Below are positions 37,029 through 45,228 of a stretch of 64,000 bases of DNA, in pieces. The position numbers and the translations under genes were made by a program. The stretch covers positions 1 through 64,000 of the forward strand of contig NZ_JAUKPO010000020.1 in the NCBI RefSeq assembly GCF_030503435.1, read 5' to 3'. Origin of the DNA: Rhodocytophaga aerolata. GTDB lineage: Bacteria; Bacteroidota; Bacteroidia; Cytophagales; 172606-1. The notes below the pieces were generated by a model that was not told the origin of the DNA, searched no databases, and saw nothing but the letters and a program-made list of their open reading frames with translations. How positions within the stretch are numbered: position 1 is the first letter of the stretch; each line of letters opens with the position of its first letter.

Positions 37029-37601
37029 CTACGGGTGATACCGTAGATGTGCCTCTATTAAATCGGTCATAGTGATTTTGAAGGGTGCTTTATTTTGCCT
37101 TTTTCCACTTGCACCGAACTTATCTACAAGTTTATCCACAAGAAAATCTAAATTATCCACAGAAAGGGACATTGGAGCATCCTTTTTTTCTACTTTGAAT
37201 AGTACAAATTTTGGGTTTAATTTTAGCTCAATACAGTTAATTAGCTCGTCTGTGAATTTGTGCTGTATTTTGCGTTTGGAGAGCACCAGGCCTGCTTTCA
37301 TCAACCTGGGTATGATATTATGGCTATTGCGTTCCCGGTTCTTTTTACCGGTACATAAATAGCCAATATTGGAGTGCGTAATAGGAAGCAGATAGGTGAG
37401 GTCAGTGGTGACTTTGTTCTTTAGGCAATAGTCGCTGTAAATTTCAAACATGGCATCTTTGGTCTGGCCACGTATTTCATCCTTCAGATCACTGCAACTG
37501 AGGTTATACTCTTTAAAATAATTCTTTAAAGCTAGTCTTGTTTTAAACTCATTGGTCCGATATAAGGTAATTTGTTTGGGAGAATATTTTGGCTTGTCCA
37601 T
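37029..37601 (-). CDS. Putative winged-helix replication-region protein
   Basis: A 190-residue basic protein, family not recognised. The middle (LLPITHSNIGYLCTGKKNRE, then NIIPRLMKAGLVLSKRK) looks like a winged helix-turn-helix. It is the first of three similar-sized leftward proteins (37.0-38.5 kb) that all seem to have a helix-turn-helix core followed by GLV/GFV/GMI turns. Its coding sequence contains three DnaA-box-like sites (37120-37161). I would call these three a family of replication or control proteins by pattern only. Confidence 0.5.
   Translation of the reverse strand: MDKPKYSPKQITLYRTNEFKTRLALKNYFKEYNLSCSDLKDEIRGQTKDAMFEIYSDYCLKNKVTTDLTYLLPITHSNIGYLCTGKKNRERNSHNIIPRLMKAGLVLSKRKIQHKFTDELINCIELKLNPKFVLFKVEKKDAPMSLSVDNLDFLVDKLVDKFGASGKRQNKAPFKITMTDLIEAHLRYHP
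37120..37161. promoter_or_regulatory. Cluster of three DnaA-box-like sites
   Basis: TTATCTACA at 37120-37128, TTATCCACA at 37132-37140 and TTATCCACA at 37153-37161. The last two are perfect matches to the E. coli DnaA box, and all three have the same orientation. They lie inside a coding region, near its 3' end, and could be a secondary initiation or titration site. The reading frame there encodes VDN/VDK-type residues. Confidence 0.6.
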
Positions 37602-37621
37602 GGATAATATATTTTAATGGT

Positions 37622-38083
37622 TTAGCGGTTTTGGAAATTGGTAATTAATTGAGCAATGGTAGGTTGCTCAAATAGTTTATTAGATAGATTGAGTTGGATT
37701 TCAAAATCTGTTTCTGCCTTGGTCGTAGGTATGATATGAAAAGAGCGCACAAAGCCGGTCCGTTGCAACCTGCCCAGGCTGGAGAGCACCGTTACATCTT
37801 TCTTATCCTGTTGAAAGAAAGATTCTGCTATGTGTACATATCCTTCGTGGCTCACGTATTCCTTGGTCTGTGTATAGCACTCATAGAGATAAAACATGAC
37901 CAACTTTCGCAGTACGGTCAGCTCTGCACTTTTGATAAAATCCTTTTTTTTAGTTTGTCTTTTATTGTAGCAGTCTAGCGCCCGCTTAAAATCCGCATGT
38001 AGGTAGCTGTTATTGGCAATGGTTTGAAATTCTCTGCACGCTTCATTGTATTCTGCAAGCGTTAATGCTTGTAATGGTGGCAT
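37622..38083 (-). CDS. Putative winged-helix protein
   Basis: A 153-residue protein, not recognised by name. The second half contains a winged-helix-like pattern, VLSSLGRLQRTGFVRSFHI, after a helix with SFFQQDKKDV. It belongs to the row of three leftward genes 20-30 bp apart. The ATG at 38083 has no Shine-Dalgarno site. Confidence 0.5.
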   Translation of the reverse strand: MPPLQALTLAEYNEACREFQTIANNSYLHADFKRALDCYNKRQTKKKDFIKSAELTVLRKLVMFYLYECYTQTKEYVSHEGYVHIAESFFQQDKKDVTVLSSLGRLQRTGFVRSFHIIPTTKAETDFEIQLNLSNKLFEQPTIAQLITNFQNR

Positions 38084-38109
38084 AGTGGTTAATGGTTAAG
38101 AGTGGAACA

Positions 38110-38502
38110 TCAAATGAATAAAAGTTCTTGGGTAAAGCTCACGTAAACAGGCCTGGAGGTATTGGAATCTAAAAAGATGGCTGAATCCTGGTGCAGGGTG
38201 ATCATACCCGATTGCTGAAGCTTGAGCAAATGCTCCCGGATGGTTTTGGCGTTAAGGTTCCATACACCACAGGCCTGTATTTCTGGATAATAACAGGCAA
38301 ACACATTATATGGGTCTACCTGGGAAGCGGCTAAATGCCTCTCATATACCTTCAATAAGGCTCTAGCTACTTCGGCATCGGTATTAGTGATATGATCCGC
38401 CTGTCTACGGTTGTAGTTATAACTACGGACAAAATCATTGAGAAAGGTTAAGCTTTTCTTTCTCGAAAAGATTTCTCTTTCGCTTTGTTTGGATTGCTGC
38501 AT
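38110..38502 (-). CDS. Putative winged-helix protein
   Basis: A 130-residue protein with a helix-turn-helix-like segment GVWNLNAKTIREHLLKLQQSGMITL near the C-terminus and a basic N-terminus. Family unknown. It is the first gene of the three-gene leftward row and is preceded by a stretch that contains the small divergent transcript. Confidence 0.5.
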   Translation of the reverse strand: MQQSKQSEREIFSRKKSLTFLNDFVRSYNYNRRQADHITNTDAEVARALLKVYERHLAASQVDPYNVFACYYPEIQACGVWNLNAKTIREHLLKLQQSGMITLHQDSAIFLDSNTSRPVYVSFTQELLFI

Positions 38503-38647
38503 AAAAAATAAAGTTTAAGTTGAACAATAGGTGAATTGGAAAAAGCTTACTCAATATCCAGGCTTGAGGTCCTCTGCCTTACCAGTAATAAGAGGATTTA
38601 TTTGGTCCATAGGCAGTATTTGTTCGAGTTATGGGAAAGAAAAAAGG

Positions 38648-38694
38648 CCTTTGCGTTCACCTGCTTAACTTGGTGAAACAAAGACCTTGGATAT
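38648..38694. other. Imperfect long hairpin
   Basis: GGCCTTTGCGTTCACC pairs imperfectly with GGTGAAACAAAGACC across a 10-nt loop (TGCTTAACTT). It is downstream of no gene in either direction, so it may belong to an RNA leader or a terminator of an unseen transcript. Confidence 0.4.
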
Positions 38695-38748
38695 TTCTAA
38701 CTGGCTCAAAAAAACCTTTTTTCGACAACCAACGAATGTTTTTTTTAA

Positions 38749-38756
38749 TATCTTTG
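38749..38756 (+). promoter_or_regulatory. Bacteroidota-type -7 promoter box
   Basis: TATCTTTG at 38749-38756 fits TAnnTTTG exactly. The ATG of the small open frame lies 20 bp downstream. A T-rich stretch precedes it, without a clear -33 TTTG. Confidence 0.6.
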
Positions 38757-38775
38757 TCATGATATTGTTTCGTTC

Positions 38776-38856
38776 ATGGATAACCAAAATGGTATCACTC
38801 CCTTAAAATTTAGCGGTTTTAAGGAATTTCTTTGGGTTAGCTCATCGGACTGGTAA
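38776..38856 (+). CDS. Possible 26-residue peptide or small RNA gene
   Basis: A tiny open frame of 26 codons that begins MDNQNGITPLKF and ends in DW before a TAA. It lies between a perfect TAnnTTTG box (38749-38756) and a strong terminator (38889-38920), giving a transcript of roughly 150-160 nt. The peptide is hydrophobic in its second half with two Trp. The same unit could instead be a small regulatory RNA. No relative is known to me. Neighbour genes run in the other direction, so it is an independent unit. Confidence 0.45.
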   Translation: MDNQNGITPLKFSGFKEFLWVSSSDW

Positions 38857-38888
38857 TCTTGAAGCTAACCTGCCAAACTATAAGTTTG

Positions 38889-38920
38889 AAAAACAGGGAA
38901 CTGCTATTCCCTGTTTTTTT
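38889..38920. terminator. Strong terminator
   Basis: AACAGGGAA at 38892-38900, loop CTGCTA, TTCCCTGTT at 38907-38915, then T-run; with extra A-T pairs on both sides. It would work in both directions: for the small rightward unit and for the leftward gene ending at 38923. Confidence 0.88.
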
Positions 38921-38922
38921 AT

Positions 38923-39264
38923 TTATGCTGATTCTGCCAGCATCATCCTTTCTGCATCCAGATCAATGGCAAGCTTGTCTCCTACTCCTTTAAATTCTGC
39001 CGGTAATTTTAGCCGGTGTGAAGTTAAATCTATGCCAAAGAATGATTCGTACACTTTCAGCCTACGCAATGGTATATCCCATATTGCTTTGTTAGCCTGC
39101 GAATCACTTACCAGGAAATTTTGCCATGATATACCTAAGCAACGAAACAACTCTCGTAGTTCTCGCTGTTTAATTACAGATAACTCCATGTACAATCTCC
39201 AGAGAGCATTGCCCTCTGTTTCACTGCGCTTGGGTTTTGATTTAAAATTGCTTGTTTTGTCCAT
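38923..39264 (-). CDS. Unknown protein
   Basis: A 113-residue protein, basic at the N-terminus and acidic toward the C-terminus, not recognised. The middle contains a helical, possibly DNA-binding unit (ELFRCLGISWQNFLVSDSQANKAIW in outline). It is single, between a terminator and the 800-bp gene-free stretch that precedes parA. Confidence 0.5.
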   Translation of the reverse strand: MDKTSNFKSKPKRSETEGNALWRLYMELSVIKQRELRELFRCLGISWQNFLVSDSQANKAIWDIPLRRLKVYESFFGIDLTSHRLKLPAEFKGVGDKLAIDLDAERMMLAESA

Positions 39265-40071
39265 TTGATTGAGATTGTTGCTTCTCTATCTACAGCAAAC
39301 ATTCTCAAAAAATTGAGTTGTAAATCAAAACCTTGAACAGAGAAATTACAATTTATAACGCTCGTTTATATTACTTATAAGGTTATGTTATAAAAAATTT
39401 ATCCTTACCCCTCTCCTTTTTGAAATTTCAGGCTTTTAATTGTACAGATAGCTAAAATCCAATTTTTGTTAGTAAAAATTTATATTGCCACAAAGAGCTG
39501 TAACATGCTAAGTAACAAATAGGTAAATACCTACATGGGATAGGCTAAAACACTTATGTGGAGTATTGGCAGAATATTACATCTACCATACTAAACATGT
39601 TCATTTAACACCTTTGAAACAAAACTTAAAAAAATTCTCATATAACCGTCTAAAATCAAGCATTTTACGCTATTTGCTAAACTTTTTAAACAAATTGTAT
39701 TTTTCCGATGTTATAGACAATTTATTAGGTGAATTGGGCGTTACAGACAGGTTATTCGCTGATTTTTGGTAAAAAACGTTAATTTTCTTACGTATTGCAA
39801 CAAAAAAAATTCTTTATTTTTTGCCTTTTTTGAAAACATTTTACTAAAAATCATACATTATTTTTTAAAAACCTTGCTCTATTTCTGGTATTGAGCCTTT
39901 TAGTAAAAAATCCTCTCCATTTTTCTTGTTTGGCTTACTTGATCTACATATATTGCCATATAGATATGTAGATGTATAGATATGTAGATATGTAGGCAAA
40001 AAGATGTATTCATGTATAGCTATATAGACAGCTACCGCAAAAACAAGTTCCAAACGTTAAATAAACACAGA
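39265..40071. other. Gene-free stretch before parA
   Basis: About 800 bp without a supported gene, strongly A+T-rich. It contains small palindromes (TAGGTAAATACCTA near 39520), TTATAA-type repeats near 39360-39400 and, at its end, the octamer array at 39961-39992. It probably carries the parA promoter and part of the partition site. Confidence 0.5.
39961..39992. repeat. Octamer array 1, centromere-like
   Basis: Four tandem octamers: TAGATATG, TAGATGTA, TAGATATG, TAGATATG, about 80 bp before the parA start. The octamer class TAGATRTR recurs at 41787-41820 (inverted) and 56807-56838. Ribbon-helix-helix partition proteins typically bind such arrays. Confidence 0.75.
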
Positions 40072-40842
40072 ATGGCAAAAATCATTTCCATTGTTAACCA
40101 CAAAGGAGGTGTAGGCAAAACCACCTCCAGCGTAAACATTGCGGCCTCTCTCTCGCTCATGGGCTATAAAGTCCTGGGCGTAGATATGGACCCCCAGGCA
40201 CATTTTAGTATCCTTTCCTCACAGATCAGAGACTATGGTGAAGAGGTAGTAGGCAATTTGATGCTCAAAAGGCGAACATTCGACCAGGTAGTACAAAAGT
40301 CCACTACCTATGAGTTCCTGCCTTCCTCCAAAGAAATGACCAGGTTAGAAAAAGAAATTTCATTTTCTGTCTCTCCGGTCAAAGCCTTGGCTCATGCTTT
40401 TACCAAAGCAAAGGTTTCAGAGCTATATGATTTTGTAATCATTGATTGTCCTCCGGCCTTGGGTACCCTTACGCTCAATGCGCTCAATGCCTGCCAGTAT
40501 GTAGTATCTAGTTTTACACCAGAGCCACTTACCTGGGCAGGCTTTACGGATATGTTTACAACCATTAATGCTGTAGCCGAATACGACAATCCAACGCTCA
40601 AATATGCCGGTGTGTTCTTTACCAAGTATCATCCCAACATGCGAAACCGGGAAGCACATGCCATAGCCGATGTTGTACGGCAAACGGAAGGAGAGCAAGC
40701 TTTTACCACTTATATCCGGTCTGATTTGAACTTACAAAAGATGCTGCTGCAAAAAAGGTCAGTCCTAGAGTTTGCGCCAGAAAGCAATGCGGCCATTGAC
40801 TACAAGAATCTAACCGATGAATTATTAGAAAAAATTAATTAA
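40072..40842 (+). CDS. parA: ParA-type partition ATPase
   Basis: A 256-residue ParA/MinD-family ATPase, from the ATG at 40072 (MAKIISIVNHKGG). The deviant Walker A motif KGGVGKTT, Walker A' VDMDPQA and the DFVIIDCPPALG strand are all present. There is no N-terminal helix-turn-helix, as in type Ib ParA, which pairs with small ribbon-helix-helix partners. It segregates plasmid copies by pattern formation on the nucleoid. The next gene, 11 bp away, is the DNA-binding partner. An ATG 60 bp earlier would start in the octamer region and is not preferred. Confidence 0.9.
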   Translation: MAKIISIVNHKGGVGKTTSSVNIAASLSLMGYKVLGVDMDPQAHFSILSSQIRDYGEEVVGNLMLKRRTFDQVVQKSTTYEFLPSSKEMTRLEKEISFSVSPVKALAHAFTKAKVSELYDFVIIDCPPALGTLTLNALNACQYVVSSFTPEPLTWAGFTDMFTTINAVAEYDNPTLKYAGVFFTKYHPNMRNREAHAIADVVRQTEGEQAFTTYIRSDLNLQKMLLQKRSVLEFAPESNAAIDYKNLTDELLEKIN

Positions 40843-40853
40843 CCTATTTTTTT

Positions 40854-41153
40854 ATGAGTGATAAGAAAGAAAATCCCTATGCAGCCATAGATACACGTGG
40901 CAAAGGCAAAGATAAACCGGTAAAATCTACCTGGAAACCCTCTTCAAGCAAACGCCAATCTCGCAACTGGTCTTTCAGAGAAGATGTACTTGACATTATT
41001 AATCGGGTGAATTTTCATCAATACAAAGATTTTAACCAAATTGTAGAAGAGGCCATTTTAAATACCTATGGCTCACTTTCCAAAGAAGAACTTCCGGATA
41101 TACCAGAGCAGGCATACGGCAAGTATGGCAACTTTTACAAAGACCGTAAATAA
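40854..41153 (+). CDS. Small ParB-like, ribbon-helix-helix-type partition protein
   Basis: A 99-residue protein with a basic disordered N-terminus (about 40 residues), then a segment with the ribbon-helix-helix pattern, NWSFREDVLDIINRVNF, followed by helices. Position right after parA and size fit the centromere-binding partner of a type Ib system. Its probable targets are the octamers TAGATRTR at three places in this window. A terminator lies 20 bp downstream. Confidence 0.7.
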   Translation: MSDKKENPYAAIDTRGKGKDKPVKSTWKPSSSKRQSRNWSFREDVLDIINRVNFHQYKDFNQIVEEAILNTYGSLSKEELPDIPEQAYGKYGNFYKDRK

Positions 41154-41173
41154 TACTAGCCTTTACATGAAAT

Positions 41174-41203
41174 AAGCCTAAGTAGGGCAAACTACTTAGG
41201 CTT
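41174..41203 (+). terminator. Terminator of the par operon
   Basis: Perfect 12-bp stem: AAGCCTAAGTAG at 41174-41185, loop GGCAAA, CTACTTAGGCTT at 41192-41203, followed by TTAT. Confidence 0.85.
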
Positions 41204-41346
41204 TATAGATATGTGCAGCACACGTACCTAGCGTTCCAAACGGTCATTTCAAAGGTAGCAACAAGACAGCACTAAAAAAAATTCTATCTGCTTTGCTTTT
41301 TTAGCACTCTGCCAATTGCAGTTACCTTTTTAATAATTTATTCCAA

Positions 41347-41690
41347 ATGAGTAACAAGCAGAACATTGATTTAATGACTGATTTAGAATTTGTCAACTAC
41401 TACATAGAAAACCGGGGACCATTTGCAGATCCGTTCCAAGTTCGAACACAGTCAACCGAAAAGGCATAATTGGTATTGTCAGCCATTTACCCATTGAAAA
41501 GCACAGAGCCAAAGCTGTAGCGTATGCTAGGTTAGGCAAATCGGGTAAAGTGTTTGGAGATACTGAAATAGATGCCATTGCAGGCCGGATCATGAAGCTA
41601 GAAAAGTTACGTAATGAGTTTATGCGTGTGTCCATTACCGATGTGCATACGTTTCAGGAACTACTCTACAAAATGAGTGATCTAACGTAA
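41347..41690 (+). pseudogene. Frame-broken small gene
   Basis: An ATG at 41347 opens a frame that reads 40 codons (MSNKQNIDLMTDLEF...) and stops at 41467-41469. A second frame covers the same area before that stop and continues (GIIGIVSHLPIEKHRAKAV...) to a stop at 41688-41690. Joined, they would give a protein of about 113 residues with a credible helix pattern in the second part. A single frameshift between about 41420 and 41467 explains it. Either a real mutation, a sequencing error or a programmed shift is possible; no slippery site is obvious. Family unknown. Confidence 0.5.
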
Positions 41691-41786
41691 GAAATAGCGA
41701 ATTACTTTCTAAAGGAGGATTTAACTATTACCGGTACTAGTGATATGGCATAAGTGTCTATATATCTACACATATAGTCATATTTA

Positions 41787-41820
41787 CATCTACATATCTA
41801 TACGTGTAGATATGTAGATG
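41787..41820. repeat. Octamer site 2: 14-bp inverted repeat
   Basis: CATCTACATATCTA at 41787-41800, spacer TACGTG, TAGATATGTAGATG at 41807-41820, a perfect match, each arm being two TAGATRTR-type octamers. More TATCTACAC-like units precede it. It is 630 bp after the par genes and 46 bp before the next ATG, so it could be a partition site or an operator. Confidence 0.75.
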
Positions 41821-41865
41821 AATTAAGAATTTAGCTGATTATCGCTTTTTATCAAACGCTCTTTT

Positions 41866-42099
41866 ATGAACTTTCAGCCACAAACACTCTCCATTGAGCA
41901 AGCAGTCAGAGTGCTCCTGACAGGAGGGACCATTATGGTTAAAGACTTTCCTGATTATGCCTATGAGCAGGTGAGTGGTATTTCTTCTTTTACTTCCTTT
42001 AACCTCTGCATGCTGGAAGGCAGGGACCCCATGAGCCAGGAAGAGCTGACCAATTACCTGAAGCAATACCAGGCAATCGAGTTATGGAATTTTAATTAA
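41866..42099 (+). CDS. Unknown small protein
   Basis: A 77-residue protein, not recognised, with a mixed alpha/beta pattern (MNFQPQTLSIEQAVRVLL). It starts 46 bp after the octamer inverted repeat at 41787-41820, which may regulate it. Genes of this size follow each other up to the iteron region. Confidence 0.55.
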   Translation: MNFQPQTLSIEQAVRVLLTGGTIMVKDFPDYAYEQVSGISSFTSFNLCMLEGRDPMSQEELTNYLKQYQAIELWNFN

Positions 42100-42201
42100 G
42101 CAAGCTCATACCAACAAAAAGCCTAAAAAAACTCAACAGTCAGGTCCGAAAATCCATTGATGTATAGAAAAACTTTTAAAGGAGGCCGGTGCCAGCCATA
42201 A

Positions 42202-42552
42202 ATTTCCAAACTGATAGACAATGGCCAGGTTACCGGCATCTACTTTCAGATCACTCTAGACAACCAGCCATTTGTTTTTAAGCTACCGGCTAAAGTAGAT
42301 CTAGCGTTTGAGAAAATGTACAGGCAGGTAAAGGGTAGGAGTGAGGCCACAAGGAAATCAACCTTGGAGCAGGCACAGCGAACAGCCTGGAAAAGTTTGC
42401 ATGAATGGGTACATCTGCAACTAGATAGGATTGAGCAAAAGCATATTGAGCCAATGGAGGCTTTCTTTCCATACCTGTATGATTTGCAGAACACCCATAC
42501 TTTGTATGAAAAAGCCAAGGTGCAAAACTTTAAACTTTTAGAAAATCCATGA
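42202..42552 (+). pseudogene. N-terminally broken gene
   Basis: An open frame runs from 42202 to the stop at 42550-42552 and reads LIDNGQVTGIYFQITLDNQPFVFKL before the first ATG at 42316. That region is protein-like, yet it has no usable start codon and a stop (42199-42201) closes it upstream. So the gene has probably lost its N-terminus by a frameshift; an upstream frame (MYRKTFKGGR) at about 42160 may be the lost start. The remaining protein from 42316 would have 78 residues, mostly helical. The stop overlaps the next ATG (ATGA). Confidence 0.5.
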
Positions 42553-42881
42553 ATAGAATATCCCTTACTAACGGTTGTAAAATTGAGTTTACTGAATCAG
42601 TCTACACTCCTTATGAGGAAGGTAAAGTATCAACCTTTATTGGTGAGCGTACCATCACAGGAAGAATCATAAGTGAAGATTACTCTAAAAAATCCGGCTA
42701 TCATTTCTTTACCATTCATGTCTATTCCTGTATAGGCACCAATGCTTATCTAGTTGAAAAGGGCAGTAAGATTGTTAGGAGAGGCACAGTAGTCTATCCC
42801 AAATTGCAGGTAATTTCTTTTCCGGATAATTATCAGCTGCTACTAGAAGAAAAAGAAAAAAGAAAAGGAAAGACTTATTAG
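42549..42881 (+). CDS. Unknown protein
   Basis: A 110-residue protein, not recognised, with a beta-rich pattern (KIEFTESVYTPY, TITGRIISEDYS, HFFTIHVYSC) and a basic C-terminus. The ATG overlaps the stop of the frame before it. It is the last gene before the iteron region. Confidence 0.6.
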   Translation: MNRISLTNGCKIEFTESVYTPYEEGKVSTFIGERTITGRIISEDYSKKSGYHFFTIHVYSCIGTNAYLVEKGSKIVRRGTVVYPKLQVISFPDNYQLLLEEKEKRKGKTY

Positions 42882-43376
42882 AACCTCTAACCCAAAATAA
42901 AGCCCTATAAACCATTTTCCCTGGCTAGCCATACAACGCACCAGGCCTACGGCAAGAATCGCCTATATGCAGCCATATTCATTTTAGAACCTTGACAGTG
43001 AAGAGTACATTAAGGCCTATATGGATGAAGAGGATTATCAAGAACTTTGCAAAATAACTGGTGGAAGGTACTAAAGCAGGAGGGGAGATGCTGTCCTTTA
43101 TAGTTTGGCCAAAGGAGGAACAAAGTTTGGGAAAACTTTTTGACGCAACTTTTTGAAAGAGAAATTGGCCAGCAAGTGCTAAGGTGGTTTAAACTTGCAC
43201 ATTTTATACCACCTTTAAATACTGGGTTACAAAGGTGAAACCAGCCTTTTCTCATTTTCACCTTTTCAGTTTTTTTAAAAAAATGCTGATGTTCAGAACT
43301 TAGTTAGCTAATTTATATACTAATTTAACTAATTAGAGGCCTTGTAACTGTCTGAAAAACAAAATATTACAGCGAT
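42882..43376. other. Upstream part of the replication origin
   Basis: About 495 bp without a supported gene. At 43195-43216 there is one inverted copy of the 22-bp iteron (TTGCACATTTTATACCACCTTT). A+T-rich tracts near 43270-43330, with repeated TTAGTTAGCTAATTTATATACTAA-like alternation, may be the strand-opening element. Confidence 0.55.
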
Positions 43377-43592
43377 AAAGGTGGTGTAAAATGTGCAATA
43401 AGGTGTAATAAAATGTGCAAAACGGCTGTGAAAGGTGGTGTAAAATGTGCAAAAGGTGGTGTAAAATGTACGCTACGTCTTTGAAAGGTGGTAGAAAATG
43501 TGCAAAGGTGGTAGAAAATGTGCAAAACGGCTGTAAAAGGTGGTGTAAAATGTGCAAAAGGTGGTAAATACTATTGTTATTTTACCACCTTT
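43377..43592. repeat. Iteron array of the plasmid origin (oriV)
   Basis: Seven direct 22-bp iterons of the type AAAGGTGGTGTAAAATGTGC followed by AA start at 43377, 43399, 43431, 43452, 43484, 43504 and 43536. Their spacing alternates between 20-22 and 32 bp, so the copies alternate between two and three helical turns. After the array AAAGGTGGTAAA at 43557-43568 and TTTACCACCTTT at 43581-43592 form a perfect inverted repeat, a likely operator for autoregulation of the initiator gene that starts at 43627. Confidence 0.9.
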
Positions 43593-43626
43593 TACTATTT
43601 TTAGCCAACCAACCTAAACCCAATTT

Positions 43627-44781
43627 ATGTATCATCAACTCTCGATATGGGAAGAACAGAAAAATCCCATTGTTCGGATGCATAACCATTTGATTACAGC
43701 CAATTTAGGATACTTTGAATTGCTTTCTATGCGAATATTCCTGCTTATGATCGCAAAGCTCAAATGGGATGATAAAGATTTATTGCCAATCCGGATTAAT
43801 TTATCAGATATACTTCCAAGCTACAAAGGAGGGGATCATTTGCAAGTGATCATCAAAGCCTGTGACGAGCTGAAGGAGAAAATGAAAGACATTCGCATAC
43901 TATCCATTAACAGCAAAGGCAAGCAGGTCTATGAACGTATGACTGTTATTGATAACGTTAAGTATGTGGAGGATACCGATTACATTGAGGCTGAGTTTGG
44001 AAGGAAGATCAAACCTTATCTGATTGATCTAAAAGAAAACTTTACTCAAACAGAACTGCAGGAAATCATAAAACTGAAAAGTACTCATGCTATCCGGATT
44101 TACCTACTAATAAAAACCCTTTACCGTTCTGGCCAGATTTATACTACTACAGTCAACGACCTCAAATTAATGCTCTTGGGTACGACGGAACGTTATAGAG
44201 AATACAAAGAATTTAAAAAGTTTATCCTAAAGCAAACTCAGACGGCACTGGATAATACCACTGCTGCTTTCGATTTTGAGGAAGAACGGAAAGGCAGAGC
44301 CATAGAAACCTTGTATTTTAAGCCAAAAAATCAACCTAAATATATTGTAGCCAACTCTAACCTCACTGATTCGACCAAGGCCATTTTGGAAGCATACCAG
44401 GTTAACCTGTCACGCATCAATGAAATGCTTGCAGATGGTGAGGTTACAGAGGCCTATATCCTGTATGTAGTGGATATAAAACTGAAGGATAAAAAAGTAA
44501 AAAAACCGGGAGGTGCTATTTACAAAGCCATTATAGAGAAACACTTATGGACCGATTTTGAGAAAAACAAAGCTAAACCCAAAAAGCTGGTAACAACTCC
44601 AAAGGTAGCGCCAGCCGGTACTGACCATGTTGAGCAAGCCATTCAGGTAATTACAATGGCGCAGGCAGAGCAAATGTATGCCGAAGAAAAAAAGGCCGGT
44701 ACTACTAAATGGCCTTTTGCCGGATATGTAAAAGGACTGAAAACTGGCCGTAGTATCCTTGTAGATGGATTTGTGTACTAA
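43627..44781 (+). CDS. Rep_3 family replication initiator
   Basis: A 384-residue initiator of the Rep_3 (RepB/Pi-like) family, made of two winged-helix domains: the first (about 20-135) opens with the MHNHLITANLGYFELLSMRIFLLM helix region; the second (about 150-240) includes ELQEIIKLKSTHAIRIYLLIK and YREYKEFKKFILKQ. The C-terminal 140 residues are an extension with basic segments. Such proteins bind iterons as monomers to start replication and the inverted repeat as dimers to repress their own gene. Both kinds of site lie directly upstream. The gene starts the rightward maintenance block. Confidence 0.9.
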   Translation: MYHQLSIWEEQKNPIVRMHNHLITANLGYFELLSMRIFLLMIAKLKWDDKDLLPIRINLSDILPSYKGGDHLQVIIKACDELKEKMKDIRILSINSKGKQVYERMTVIDNVKYVEDTDYIEAEFGRKIKPYLIDLKENFTQTELQEIIKLKSTHAIRIYLLIKTLYRSGQIYTTTVNDLKLMLLGTTERYREYKEFKKFILKQTQTALDNTTAAFDFEEERKGRAIETLYFKPKNQPKYIVANSNLTDSTKAILEAYQVNLSRINEMLADGEVTEAYILYVVDIKLKDKKVKKPGGAIYKAIIEKHLWTDFEKNKAKPKKLVTTPKVAPAGTDHVEQAIQVITMAQAEQMYAEEKKAGTTKWPFAGYVKGLKTGRSILVDGFVY

Positions 44782-44856
44782 TTATCAATTATCAACCAGT
44801 TCCGAGGAGCGGTAAAAGCAGCAAATAAAGTTTAGCTGTAACTATACCTTAAACCT

Positions 44857-45228
44857 ATGCCAAGTGACATTCTTTTATACGGAGATTATAAAACCTGGGA
44901 AGAGATTTCTCATTATATCCGCTTTGTTCGGGCTAACGGCAAGTGTGAACGATGTGGAGCTATACATGGAGAACCGCACCCCAAGAACGGAAAACCGACT
45001 CGGTTATATTGCTGCCATTTGGACCATACCAAGTCCAACCATAGTGAAGAAAACCTGCTATCTATGTGTGATCTATGCCACCTGGAACATGACAAAAAGC
45101 AACATGCTTCTGGTAGAAGCTTTTCTAGGCGCTATGGCAAAAGAGCCAAAGAAGTGCTCTATGGCTTATTTGATGAAAAAATAGAAATCGTAGGCAAGCG
45201 CAGGAAACGAATCAAACGAGCTGACTAA
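44857..45228 (+). CDS. HNH endonuclease-like protein
   Basis: A 123-residue protein with an HNH-type site: CERCGAIHG, then CCHLDHTKSNH, then the pair CDLCHLEHDKKQH. Four cysteines in two CxxC pairs would hold a structural zinc. A basic C-terminal tail follows (KRRKRIKR). Target DNA and role are unknown; HNH proteins of this size may be nicking enzymes or homing-type enzymes in mobile elements. The next gene starts in its stop codon (TAATG). Confidence 0.75.
   Translation: MPSDILLYGDYKTWEEISHYIRFVRANGKCERCGAIHGEPHPKNGKPTRLYCCHLDHTKSNHSEENLLSMCDLCHLEHDKKQHASGRSFSRRYGKRAKEVLYGLFDEKIEIVGKRRKRIKRAD

Noticed and set aside
34461-38617. Shared 11-mer CCATAGGCAGT at 34461 and 38607
   Set aside because: Only two copies, without common context; chance cannot be excluded.
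38837-38875. tRNA-like segment (GCTCATCGGACTGGTAATC)
   Set aside because: The D-arm-like string has no acceptor stem, no T-arm and no paired anticodon stem.
39566-39772. Rightward open frame of 68 codons before parA
   Set aside because: It needs a TTG start, has no promoter or leader and lies in low-complexity A+T-rich DNA.
43377-43592. The regular repeats look like a CRISPR array
   Set aside because: The repeats are 22 bp, spacers are 0-11 bp and similar to each other, and a Rep_3 gene follows. They are iterons; no cas gene except a Cas4-like nuclease of the Argonaute operon is present.
44864-45184. Second frame of 106 codons over the HNH gene
   Set aside because: The HNH motif and the coupled stop/start support the frame at 44857-45228.
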